Source: Streptomyces sp. GESEQ-35 (lineage in GTDB: Bacteria; Actinomycetota; Actinomycetes; Streptomycetales; Streptomycetaceae). Taken from it: 64,000 nt of DNA. Made by a program: the position numbers and the translations under genes. The notes below the pieces were generated by a model. It was not told the DNA's origin. It saw only the letters and a program-made list of their open reading frames with translations, and ran no database searches. The DNA lies in the NCBI RefSeq assembly GCF_017948485.1, contig NZ_JAFFSX010000033.1, forward strand, positions 62,001-126,000. Direction: 5' to 3'. This document shows, in pieces, positions 1-11,766 of the stretch (position 1 is its first letter; each line of letters opens with the position of its first letter).

Positions 1-464
1 GGCGAGCACATCGAGGACGACGTCGAGAGCCGCCGGGGACAGGTGGACGGGCTCGGGATCCTGCCCGTGCGGGTGCGGTTCGCCCGTGAGAAGACCCTGA
101 CCCGGCCCCTCGGTGAGGCCCTCGGCGAGCCGGTCGAAGGGTACGAGATCCACCACGGAGTCGCCGAAGTCGTCGGCGGAGAACCCTTCTTGGATGGCTG
201 CCGGGTCGGTCAGACCTACGGCACGCACTGGCACGGCTCGTTGGAGTCGGACGGCTTCCGGCGGGCGTTTCTGCGTGAGGTGGCGGCCGCCGCGGGCCGT
301 CGTTTCGTACCGGCCGCCGACACGTCGTTCGCCGCGCTGCGCGAGGAGCAGCTCGACCGGCTCGGCGATCTGATCGAACAGCACGCGGACACGGACGCGC
401 TCTGGCGGCTCATCGAGTCGGGCGCGCCACAAGGACTGCCTTTCATTCCACCGGGAGCGCCCGC

Positions 465-468
<4 letters not shown>
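1..468 (+). CDS. cobQ: Cobyric acid synthase, C-terminal part (5' truncated by window edge)
   Basis: The frame is open from base 1, so only the last 155 residues are seen. CobQ amidates the b, d, e and g carboxylates of adenosylcobyrinic acid a,c-diamide, using glutamine. The visible part is the end of the class-I glutamine amidotransferase domain. It opens with IEDDVESRRGQVDGLGILP, followed by EKTL, the YEIHHG motif, and GQTYGTHWHG, which carries the family's catalytic His. The ending (DRLGDLIEQHADTDALWRLIE) is typical of CobQ. Its stop overlaps the cobN start by four bases (ATGA), so the two are probably translationally coupled. The other amidotransferase of the pathway, CobB, is encoded separately downstream, which supports CobQ here. 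Confidence 0.9.
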
Positions 469-4132
<3,664 letters not shown>

Positions 4133-4136
<4 letters not shown>

Positions 4137-6124
4137 GTACTCCCTTTCCTTTCACGGCGGTCGTCGGCCAGGACGATCTGCGGCTCGCGCTGCTGCTGAA
4201 CGCCGTGTCGCCGGCGGTGGGCGGCGTGCTGGTGCGCGGCGAGAAGGGCACCGCCAAGTCGACGGCCGTACGGGCGCTTTCGGTGCTGCTGCCGGAGGTG
4301 GACGTGGTCGCCGGATGCCGTTTCTCCTGCGCCCCCGGCGCGCCCGACCCGGCCTGTCCGGACGGCCCGCACGAAGCCGGTGCCGGGGTGCAACGCCCCG
4401 CCCGCATGGTCGAGTTGCCTGTCGGCGCCTCCGAGGACCGGCTTGTCGGCGCCCTCGACATCGAGCGGGCGCTCGCCGAGGGCGTCAAGGCCTTCGAGCC
4501 CGGCCTGCTCGCCGACGCACACCGCGGAATCCTCTACGTCGACGAGGTCAACCTCCTCCACGACCACCTCGTCGACCTGCTCCTGGACGCGGCCGCGATG
4601 GGCGCGTCGTACGTGGAGCGCGAAGGGGTGTCGGTCCGCCACGCCGCCCGTTTCCTGCTCGTCGGGACCATGAACCCCGAAGAGGGCGAGCTGCGGCCGC
4701 AGTTGCTCGACCGGTTCGGTCTTACCGTCGAGGTCGCGGCGTCACGGGAGCCGGACCAGCGGGTGGAGGTCGTACGGCGACGGCTCGCCTACGACGACGA
4801 TCCCGCCTCCTTCACCGCCCGCTGGGCCGACGAGGAGGCCGCCGTACGGGCGCGGATCGTGGCGGCGCGGAAGCTGTTGCCGTCCGTGCAACTCGGCGAC
4901 GGTGCGCTGCGGCAGATCGCGGCGACCTGCGCGGCCTTCGAGGTGGACGGAATGCGCGCCGACATCGTGATGGCCCGGACGGCCACCGCGCTCGCCGCCT
5001 GGGCCGGGCGGACCGAGGTGCTGGCGGAGGACGTACGGCAGGCCGCGCTGCTCGCGCTGCCGCACCGGCGGCGGCGGAATCCCTTTGACGCGCCGGGACT
5101 TGACGAGGACAAGCTCGACGAGACGCTGGAGGAGTTCTCCGGCGACGACGACCCGGACCCCGACCCCGACGACGGCGGACCGGGCGGGGGCGGCGGGCAG
5201 CCGCCCGAGGACGACGGTCCGCAGGGCGGCGGTGACACGGGCGCCCGGCCCGAGGCCGGTGAGGATGGCGAGCCGCAGCCCTCGGGCCCCGGGGAGCAGT
5301 CCGCCGTACGGGCCGCGGAACCGTTTCGTACGAAGGTGCTGAGCGTCCCCGGCATCGGGGAGGGTGCCGCCGGGCGGCGTTCGCGGGCGCGGACCGAGCA
5401 CGGGCGGACGACGGGGTCGCGGCGGCCCCGAGGGGCGTTGACCAAGCTGCACCTGGCGGCGACCGTGCAGGCGGCCGCCCCGCATCAGCGGGCCCGTGGG
5501 CGGGTCGGGCGTGGGCTCGTCGTACGGCGGGACGATCTGCGGCAGGCGACCCGGGAAGGGCGCGAGGGCAATCTCGTGCTGTTCGTCGTCGACGCGTCCG
5601 GGTCGATGGCGGCCCGGCAGCGGATGAGCGCCGTTAAGGGGGCCGTGCTGTCGCTGCTGCTCGATGCCTATCAGCGGCGGGACAAGGTGGGGTTGGTGAT
5701 CTTCCGCGGGTCCGCCGCCGATGTGGCGTTGCCGCCGACGTCCTCTGTGGATGCCGCGGCCGCTCGGCTGGAGTCCCTGCCGACCGGTGGGCGGACGCCG
5801 CTGGCCGCCGGGTTGCTGAAGGCGCATGACGTGCTGCGGGTGGAGCGGCTCAGGGATCCCGCTCGGCGCGCGCTGGTCGTCCTGGTGACGGACGGGCGGG
5901 CCACCGGTGGGCCCGAGCCCGTTGCGCTGGCCGGGCGGGCGGCCCGGTTGTTCGCTGCCGACGGGGTCGCGTCCGTTGTGGTCGACTGCGAGGCCGGGCC
6001 CGTGCGGCTGGGGCTCGCCGGGCAGCTCGCGGGTGAGCTGGGGGGTACGGCCGTGACGCTGGACGAGCTGCGGGCGGACTCCATCGCCGGGCTCGTGAAG
6101 GACGTACAGAGGAGGGCCGCGTAA
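4133..6124 (+). CDS. Magnesium/cobalt chelatase AAA+ and vWA subunit (ChlI-ChlD type)
   Basis: The GTG at 4133 was chosen because it overlaps the cobN stop as GTGA and begins directly at the conserved TAVVGQDDLRLALLLN. The product has 663 residues. Residues 1-340 form a ChlI-like AAA+ module, with Walker A GEKGTAKST (36-44) and Walker B ILYVDEVNLL (Asp137). A Pro/Gly/Asp-rich linker follows at about 345-400. The C-terminal von Willebrand A domain has the MIDAS motif DASGS (487-491). In actinobacteria this ChlI-ChlD fusion is thought to replace CobS and CobT and to drive CobN, and the coupling to cobN here agrees. The exact partner stoichiometry is inference. Confidence 0.9.
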
Positions 6125-6723
6125 TGCCTCAGGGACAGCCGAGTGTGGTGCCGGACGACGGACTGACGACCCGGCAGCGCCGTAACCGTCCTCTTGTCGT
6201 CGTGCACACGGGAGTGGGGAAGGGCAAGTCCACCGCGGCGTTCGGGCTGGCGCTCAGGGCCTGGAACCAGGGCTGGCCCGTCGGGGTGTTCCAGTTCGTC
6301 AAGTCGGCCAAGTGGAAGGTCGGCGAGGAGCGGGCGCTGCGGGTGCTCGGGGACTCCGGGGAGGGCGGGTCCGTCGCCTGGCACAAGATGGGCGAGGGGT
6401 GGTCCTGGGTCCAGCGGGACTCCCAGATGGACAACGAGGAGAAGGCCCGCGAGGGCTGGGAGCAGGTCAAGCGGGATCTGGCCGCCGAGACGTACCAGCT
6501 GTATGTGCTGGACGAGTTCGCCTATCCGATGCACTGGGGGTGGGTCGACGTCGATGAGGTCGTGGCCGTGCTGCGGGACCGGCCGGGGAACCAGCATGTC
6601 GTGATCACCGGGCGGAACGCGCCCGAGAAGCTGGTCGACTTCGCCGATCTCGTGACCGACATGTCCAAGGTCAAGCATCCGATGGACGCCGGGCAGAAGG
6701 GCCAGAGAGGCATCGAGTGGTGA
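6124..6723 (+). CDS. cobO: Cob(I)yrinic acid a,c-diamide adenosyltransferase
   Basis: This 199-residue protein of the CobO/BtuR family transfers the 5'-deoxyadenosyl group from ATP to the cobalt of cob(I)yrinic acid a,c-diamide. The P-loop GVGKGKST is at residues 30-37, and the family block YVLDEFAYPMHWGWVDVDEV follows. The C-terminal MDAGQKGQRGIEW is typical of the family and is thought to close over ATP. The ATG overlaps the preceding stop by one base (TAATG). The downstream cobB start also overlaps this gene, so it sits inside a tightly packed operon. Confidence 0.95.
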   Translation: MPQGQPSVVPDDGLTTRQRRNRPLVVVHTGVGKGKSTAAFGLALRAWNQGWPVGVFQFVKSAKWKVGEERALRVLGDSGEGGSVAWHKMGEGWSWVQRDSQMDNEEKAREGWEQVKRDLAAETYQLYVLDEFAYPMHWGWVDVDEVVAVLRDRPGNQHVVITGRNAPEKLVDFADLVTDMSKVKHPMDAGQKGQRGIEW

Positions 6724-8102
6724 CGTCCGTTCCCCGGTTGGTCATCGCCGCGCCCTCGTCCGGCAGCGGCAAGACCACCGTTGCCACGGGCTTGATGGCC
6801 GCGTTCGCCGCGCGGGGGCTTGCCGTGTCTCCGCACAAGGTGGGGCCGGACTACATCGATCCCGGGTATCACGCGCTCGCCACCAGGCGGGTGGGGCGGA
6901 ATCTCGATGCGTACATGTGCGGGCCGGAGTTGATCGGGCCGTTGTTCGCGCAGGGGGCGCACGGGTGTGACATCGCCGTGGTCGAGGGTGTGATGGGGAT
7001 GTACGACGGGGCCGCGGGGGAGGGTGAACTGGCGTCTACGGCTCAGGTCGCGAAGCTGTTGCGGGCGCCGGTGGTGCTGGTCGTCGACGCGTCGTCGCAG
7101 TCGCGGTCCGTGGCGGCGTTGGTGCACGGGTTCGTGTCGTGGGATCCGGAGGTGCGGGTCGGGGGCGTGATCCTGAACAAGGTCGCGTCGGATCGGCATG
7201 AGGGGTTGTTGCGGGAGGCGTTGGAGTCGGTGGGGGTGCCGGTGTTGGGTGCGTTGCGGCGGGCCCCGCAGGTGGACACGCCGTCCCGGCACCTCGGACT
7301 GGTTCCGGTCGCGGAGCGGCGGGCGGAGGCGGTGGATGCCGTGGCGGCGATGGCCGCGCAGGTCTCCGACGGTTGCGACCTGGGTGCGCTGGTGGCGCTG
7401 GCGCGGAGTGCGGGTGCGTTGTCGTGTGCGGCTTGGGATGCGGCTGAGGTCCTTGCCTCGCCCACCCACGACCACCCGACTCGGTCGGCTGAGAAGCGAG
7501 GGCCCGTCGTCGCAGTCGCCGGCGGAGAAGCGTTCACCTTCTCCTACGCCGAGCACACCGAACTCCTCACCGCCGCCGGTGCCGAAGTCGTCACGTTCGA
7601 CCCCCTGCGGGATGAGCAACTCCCGGACGGGACACGCGGGTTGGTGATCGGGGGCGGTTTCCCCGAGGTGTATGCCGAGCAGCTGTCCGCCAACGAACCG
7701 CTGCGTAAAACCGTCGCCGCCCTCGCGGAGACCGGCGCTCCCGTCGCCGCCGAATGTGCCGGGCTGCTGTATCTGTGCCGGGAGCTGGACGGGCGGCCGA
7801 TGTGCGGGGTGCTGGACGCGACGGCCCGGATGAGTGAGCGGCTCAGCCTCGGGTATCGGGACGCGGTGGCCGTGAGCGACAGTGTGCTCGCTGTGGCCGG
7901 GACGCGGATGCGGGGGCACGAGTTTCATCGGACGGTCGTCGAGCCGGGCTCGGGGGCGGCTCCCGCCTGGGGGGTTCGCTCCCCTCACCGGCGGGTCGAA
8001 GGTTTTGTACAACAGGGTGTGCACGCGAGTTATCTGCACACGCACTGGGCGTCCGAGCCCGGTGTGGCCCGTCGGTTCGTGGAGAGGTGCCGGACGTCAT
8101 GA
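6720..8102 (+). CDS. cobB: Hydrogenobyrinic/cobyrinic acid a,c-diamide synthase
   Basis: The enzyme amidates the a and c side chains of the corrin ring using glutamine and ATP. An N-terminal dethiobiotin-synthetase-like domain carries the P-loop APSSGSGKTT (residues 11-20) and HKVGPDYIDPGYH. A C-terminal class-I glutamine amidotransferase domain has its nucleophilic Cys in AAECAGLLYLC and its His in GVHASYLHTHW. Two adjacent GTG codons are possible starts, at 6717 and 6720. I chose 6720 because it gives the 4-base GTGA overlap with the cobO stop seen across this operon. Length is about 460 residues, normal for CobB/CbiA. Confidence 0.93.
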   Translation: MTSVPRLVIAAPSSGSGKTTVATGLMAAFAARGLAVSPHKVGPDYIDPGYHALATRRVGRNLDAYMCGPELIGPLFAQGAHGCDIAVVEGVMGMYDGAAGEGELASTAQVAKLLRAPVVLVVDASSQSRSVAALVHGFVSWDPEVRVGGVILNKVASDRHEGLLREALESVGVPVLGALRRAPQVDTPSRHLGLVPVAERRAEAVDAVAAMAAQVSDGCDLGALVALARSAGALSCAAWDAAEVLASPTHDHPTRSAEKRGPVVAVAGGEAFTFSYAEHTELLTAAGAEVVTFDPLRDEQLPDGTRGLVIGGGFPEVYAEQLSANEPLRKTVAALAETGAPVAAECAGLLYLCRELDGRPMCGVLDATARMSERLSLGYRDAVAVSDSVLAVAGTRMRGHEFHRTVVEPGSGAAPAWGVRSPHRRVEGFVQQGVHASYLHTHWASEPGVARRFVERCRTS

Positions 8103-8833
8103 GCAGCAGCAGGTTGATCGGAGTCGGGGTGGGCCCCGGCGATCCGGAGCTGGTGACCGTCAAGGGCGTCAATGCTCTGCGTGCCGCCGATGTCGTCGTC
8201 GTGCCCGTGATGGATACGGGCGAGCGGGGGCGGGCCGAGGCCACCGTGTTGCACTACGTGCCCGAGGAGAAGGTCGTACGGGTCGTCTTCGCACTGAACG
8301 AGCGGAGTGACCGGGGGCGGCGGGAGGCCGCCTGGGACGCTGCCGGGGAGCGGGTTGCGCAACTCCTCGGGACACACGGGGCCGTTGCCTTCGCGACCAT
8401 CGGCGATCCCAACGTCTATTCGACGTTCACCTATCTCGCGCAGACCATCGGCGAGTTGGTGCCCGGAACGGTCGTGGAGACCGTGCCCGGCATCACCGCC
8501 ATGCAGGATCTCGCCGCGCGGTCGGGGGCCGTGCTCACCGAGGGGACCGAGCCGCTCACGCTCGTGCCGGTGACCGCCGGGGCCGCGGTGCTCAAGGACG
8601 CGCTGGCCGGGCCGGGGACCGTTGTCGCCTACAAGTTCGGGCGGCAGGCCGGGGAGGTCGCCGAGGCGCTCAGGGAGACCGGGCGGCTCGACGACGCCGT
8701 GTGGGGGTCGGCGCTCGGGCTGCCGGAGGAGTCGGTGCGGCCTGCCGCGGAGCTCGACGGTTCGCCCCTCCCCTATCTGTCGACGCTCATCGCGCCCGCG
8801 CGACGCGACGGCGGGCGGGGCGGCAAGCTGTGA
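8099..8833 (+). CDS. cobI: Precorrin-2 C20-methyltransferase
   Basis: This SAM-dependent tetrapyrrole methylase of 244 residues methylates C20 of precorrin-2 (CbiL in the anaerobic nomenclature). The first family motif GVGVGPGDPELVTVKGV is at the N-terminus, followed by FATIGDPNVYSTFTYL and VPGITAMQDLAAR. The ATG at 8099 overlaps the cobB stop as ATGA and has GGAGAGG at 8081-8087 upstream. A GTG at 8087 is also in frame but would start inside that ribosome site. Whether the substrate already carries cobalt cannot be told from sequence. Confidence 0.92.
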   Translation: MSSSRLIGVGVGPGDPELVTVKGVNALRAADVVVVPVMDTGERGRAEATVLHYVPEEKVVRVVFALNERSDRGRREAAWDAAGERVAQLLGTHGAVAFATIGDPNVYSTFTYLAQTIGELVPGTVVETVPGITAMQDLAARSGAVLTEGTEPLTLVPVTAGAAVLKDALAGPGTVVAYKFGRQAGEVAEALRETGRLDDAVWGSALGLPEESVRPAAELDGSPLPYLSTLIAPARRDGGRGGKL

Positions 8834-8853
8834 ACGGCCGCGGTGCGGGCGGC

Positions 8854-9558
8854 TCAGCCGGAGATGCCCACCACCAGCCAGATGAAGGCCGCTCCGGCGA
8901 TCGTGCACAGCAGCGTCGAGCGGGCGGGACGCGCATGGTGGGCCTCGGGGAGGATCTCGGACGCGGCGAGGTAGAGCAGTGCGCCGCCGAAGAGGCCGAG
9001 GTAGTAGCCGAGCAGTTCCTCCGGGATGGTGAACAGAAGCGTCGAGGCCGCGCCGAGGACGGGGGCCGCGGCGTCCGCCACCAGCATGGCGATCGCCCGG
9101 CGGCGGGCGTTCCCGTACAGGCGGGTAATCGTGTACGTGTTGAAGCCGTCCGCGAAGTCGTGTGCGATGACGGCGAGGGCGACCGCCACGCCCATGTCCC
9201 CGCCGACCTGGAACGCGGCACCGATCGCGACGCCGTCCATGGCGCTGTGCCCCACCATCGCGGCCCCCGCCGACATGCCCACCTCGGGGGTACGGCCCGC
9301 TCCTCGTGCGGCCAGCAGCCGTTGCACCAGGTGGGCGAGGAGGAAACCGGCCACGAAAAGCACCAGGGCCGCGGGTACGCCGAAGACGTCCGTGTCCGCC
9401 GCCTCCAGCGCCTCCGGCAGCAGGTCCAGGCCGACCACGCCCAGCATCAGGCCGCCGGTCAGGCCCAGGACCAGATGACGGCGGTCGGTCACGCGCTGTG
9501 CCGTCCAGCCGCCGGCCAGCGTCATCAGGAACGCGCCGAGCGCGACGAAGACCGCCAT
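8854..9558 (-). CDS. ZIP-family divalent metal transporter
   Basis: This integral membrane protein of 234 residues has about eight hydrophobic segments. The two conserved metal-binding helices of ZIP/GufA proteins are visible as HSAMDGVAIG and AHDFADG, with PEAL and PEELLG motifs nearby. The family imports zinc, iron and other divalent metals across the cytoplasmic membrane; the metal here is not determined by sequence. It is encoded on the opposite strand between cobI and cobM, 20 bases from the cobI stop, and diverges from cobM across a 151-base region. The position inside a cobalamin cluster makes cobalt supply a reasonable guess, but zinc is equally possible. A histidine-rich loop common in other ZIPs is absent. 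Confidence 0.85.
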   Translation of the reverse strand: MAVFVALGAFLMTLAGGWTAQRVTDRRHLVLGLTGGLMLGVVGLDLLPEALEAADTDVFGVPAALVLFVAGFLLAHLVQRLLAARGAGRTPEVGMSAGAAMVGHSAMDGVAIGAAFQVGGDMGVAVALAVIAHDFADGFNTYTITRLYGNARRRAIAMLVADAAAPVLGAASTLLFTIPEELLGYYLGLFGGALLYLAASEILPEAHHARPARSTLLCTIAGAAFIWLVVGISG

Positions 9559-9709
9559 AGGGCCTTGCTATCGGATCACTGTGCGTGCGCGCATGTCCGG
9601 CACTCCCGTACGCACTGACTTTTCGCCCGACTTCGTAGGACCGCCGAATTCGCAAGACCGCTTTGCAGCTTGTAGGACCGCTTTGCTTGTACGAGAGGAC
9701 CGATTCCCC
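9559..9709. promoter_or_regulatory. Divergent promoter region between ZIP gene and cobM, with four GGACCG-like repeats
   Basis: This 151-base region separates the antisense ZIP gene from cobM. Four near-identical hexamers (GGACCG at 9638, AGACCG at 9655, GGACCG at 9675 and GGACCG at 9697) lie in direct orientation. GACCGCTTTGC is exactly repeated at 9656-9666 and 9676-9686. The layout suggests a regulator binding site or a shared upstream leader. The region is too short for a complete cobalamin riboswitch, and I see no B12-box-like element. The function is unproven. Confidence 0.4.
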
Positions 9710-10528
9710 ATGGCCGATGCCACCGCCGGCAAGGTGACCTTCGTCGGTGCCGGCCCCGGCGCCGCCGATCTGCTGACGTTCCGTGCCGCGCGCGCCATCG
9801 CCGAGGCCGATGTCGTGATCTGGGCGGCCAGCCTGGTCCAGGAGGAGGTCCTCCAGCATGCGCGTGAGGACGCGGAGATCCTCGACTCGGCGACGATGTC
9901 CCTGGAGGACGTGGTGGCCGTCTACGAGCGGGCCCGTCACGAGAACCTCAGAGTGGCCCGTATCCACTCCGGCGACCCCGCTCTCTGGGGCGGCACACAG
10001 GAGCAGGTCGACCGCTGTGCCTCGCTCGGTATCGCCACCGAGATCGTGCCCGGTGTCTCCGCCTTCTCCGCCGTGGCCGCGCTCGCCCAACGGGAGCTGA
10101 CGATCCCCGAGGTCGCGCAGTCCGTCGTGCTCACCCGGCTCGGCGGCGGCAAGACGCCCATGCCGCCCGGCGAGGAGGTCCGCGAGTTCGCCAAGCACGG
10201 CACGACCATGGCGATCTTCCTGTCGGCCGCCCGCAGCGGGCAGCTCGTACGGGAGTTGCTGGAGGGCGGCTATCCGACGACCACGCCGGTCGTGGTGGCC
10301 TACCAGGCGACCTGGCCCGAGGAGCTGGTCGTGCGCTGCACGATCGAGACCCTGGAGGAGACCGTCAAGGAGCACAAGCTCTGGAAGCACACCCTCTTCC
10401 TCGTCGGCCCCGCCCTCGACGCCCAGGGCACCCGCTCGCACCTGTACCACCCCGGCCACTTCCACGGTTACCGCAAGGCCGACCCCGAGGCCCGCAAGGC
10501 GCTGCGCGAGCGAGGGGCGAGTACATGA
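9710..10528 (+). CDS. cobM: Precorrin-4 C11-methyltransferase
   Basis: This 272-residue SAM-dependent methylase of the CobM/CbiF group methylates C11 of precorrin-4. The motif VGAGPGAADLLTFRA lies near the N-terminus, then HSGDPALWGGTQEQVD, and VPGVSAFSAVAAL. The start MADATAGK at 9710 is preceded by GAGAGGA at 9693-9699. The frame is open upstream to an ATG at 9581, but those extra 43 residues do not match the family. The gene restarts the plus-strand cob series after the antisense ZIP gene, so it probably has its own promoter. It overlaps cobL by four bases. Confidence 0.95.
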   Translation: MADATAGKVTFVGAGPGAADLLTFRAARAIAEADVVIWAASLVQEEVLQHAREDAEILDSATMSLEDVVAVYERARHENLRVARIHSGDPALWGGTQEQVDRCASLGIATEIVPGVSAFSAVAALAQRELTIPEVAQSVVLTRLGGGKTPMPPGEEVREFAKHGTTMAIFLSAARSGQLVRELLEGGYPTTTPVVVAYQATWPEELVVRCTIETLEETVKEHKLWKHTLFLVGPALDAQGTRSHLYHPGHFHGYRKADPEARKALRERGAST

Positions 10529-11766
10529 TCACGGTCGTCGGTACGGGGACGGGGGCGCCGCCTGCCGAGGATGTCCTCGGCGCCGCGGAGCTGGTGGTCG
10601 GCGGGCAGCGCCATCTGGACGCCGTACCGCTGCCGTCGGGAGCCGAGCGGGTCGTGCTCGGTCCGCTGGCGCCCGCGCTCGACCGGATCGAGGCGTACGT
10701 CGGCAAGCAGGCGCCGGTCGTCGTACTGGCCTCCGGTGACCCCGGGTTCTTCGGAATCGTCCGGGTGCTCGCCGAGCGCTTCGGTGCCGGGCTGCTCGAC
10801 ATCCGGCCCGGTGTGTCCTCCGTCGCCGCCGCCTTCGCGCGGGCCCGGCTGACGTGGGACGACGCGGTGGTGGTGAGCGCGCACGGGCGGGAGCTGCGGA
10901 CGGCGGTCAATGTCTGCCGGGCGCAGGCGAAGGTCGCGGTGCTGACGGGTCCTGGGTCCGGTCCGGCCGAACTGGGGGCCGCCCTGGTGCACAGCGAGCG
11001 CGTCCTCGTCGTCGCGTCCGCGCTGGGCGACCCCGCGCGTGAGCGGGTGGAGCGGGTGACGCCGCGCGAGGCCGCCGGGCGTGACTGGGGCACGGCGGTG
11101 AGTGTGGTGCTGTGCCTGGACGAGGCGCGGACTTCGGAGGGCGTGCGCACGGTGGCCGGACCCGGCGTCGGGCCCGCCGGATGGGCGCTGGACGAGGCCG
11201 GGTTCGCCCACCGCGACTCCATGATCACCAAGTTCGAGGTACGGGCGCTGGCCCTGGCCCGGCTCGGGCCGCGTCTCGGCGATCTGGTCTGGGACATCGG
11301 CGCGGGCTCCGGCTCCGTGGCCGTCGAGTGCGCGCGGCTCGGCGCCGCCGTCGTCGCCGTCGAGAAGGCCGGGGACGGCATCGAGCGGATCCGCGCGAAC
11401 GCCGCCGCACACGGGGTGGACGTGCGGACCGTCCACGGGAGCGCGCCCGGCGTGCTGTCCGAACTCGACGATCCCGACGCCGTGTTCGTCGGCGGGGGCG
11501 GGCGCGACCTGCCCGCCATCGTCGCGGGATGCGCGCTACGCGCCCGGCGGACGGTCGTCGTCGCCATGGCCGCCCTCGACCGGGTACCGGCGGTGCGCGA
11601 GGCGCTCACCGGTGCCGGGTTCGGCTGCGACGGAGTGCTGCTCCAGTCGTCGCGGCTGGCGCCGCTGCCGGGGGACGTGACCCGGCTCGCGGCGACCAAT
11701 CCCGTTTTTCTGCTGTGGGGCGTCAGACCTCAAGAACCCGACGACATCAAGGGAGTTGCCCAGTGA
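10525..11766 (+). CDS. cobL: Precorrin-6Y C5,15-methyltransferase (decarboxylating)
   Basis: This bifunctional enzyme of 413 residues has a CbiE-like tetrapyrrole methylase in the first half (ASGDPGFFGIVRVL, RPGVSSVAAAFAR). The second half is a CbiT-like Rossmann methyltransferase (VWDIGAGSGSVAVECARL around residue 255). It methylates C5 and C15 of precorrin-6Y and decarboxylates the C12 acetate. The ATG overlaps the cobM stop as ATGA, and the next gene begins as GTGA on this stop. The fused CobL form is usual for the aerobic pathway. Confidence 0.95.
   Translation: MITVVGTGTGAPPAEDVLGAAELVVGGQRHLDAVPLPSGAERVVLGPLAPALDRIEAYVGKQAPVVVLASGDPGFFGIVRVLAERFGAGLLDIRPGVSSVAAAFARARLTWDDAVVVSAHGRELRTAVNVCRAQAKVAVLTGPGSGPAELGAALVHSERVLVVASALGDPARERVERVTPREAAGRDWGTAVSVVLCLDEARTSEGVRTVAGPGVGPAGWALDEAGFAHRDSMITKFEVRALALARLGPRLGDLVWDIGAGSGSVAVECARLGAAVVAVEKAGDGIERIRANAAAHGVDVRTVHGSAPGVLSELDDPDAVFVGGGGRDLPAIVAGCALRARRTVVVAMAALDRVPAVREALTGAGFGCDGVLLQSSRLAPLPGDVTRLAATNPVFLLWGVRPQEPDDIKGVAQ

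Noticed and set aside
9559..9709. Possible cobalamin riboswitch before cobM
   Set aside because: The gap is only 151 bases shared with a divergent gene, and no B12-box-like conserved core is seen.
8030..10465. Minus-strand open frame of 811 codons across cobI, the ZIP gene and cobM
   Set aside because: It crosses three well-supported genes in the wrong frame or strand and has no recognisable domain.
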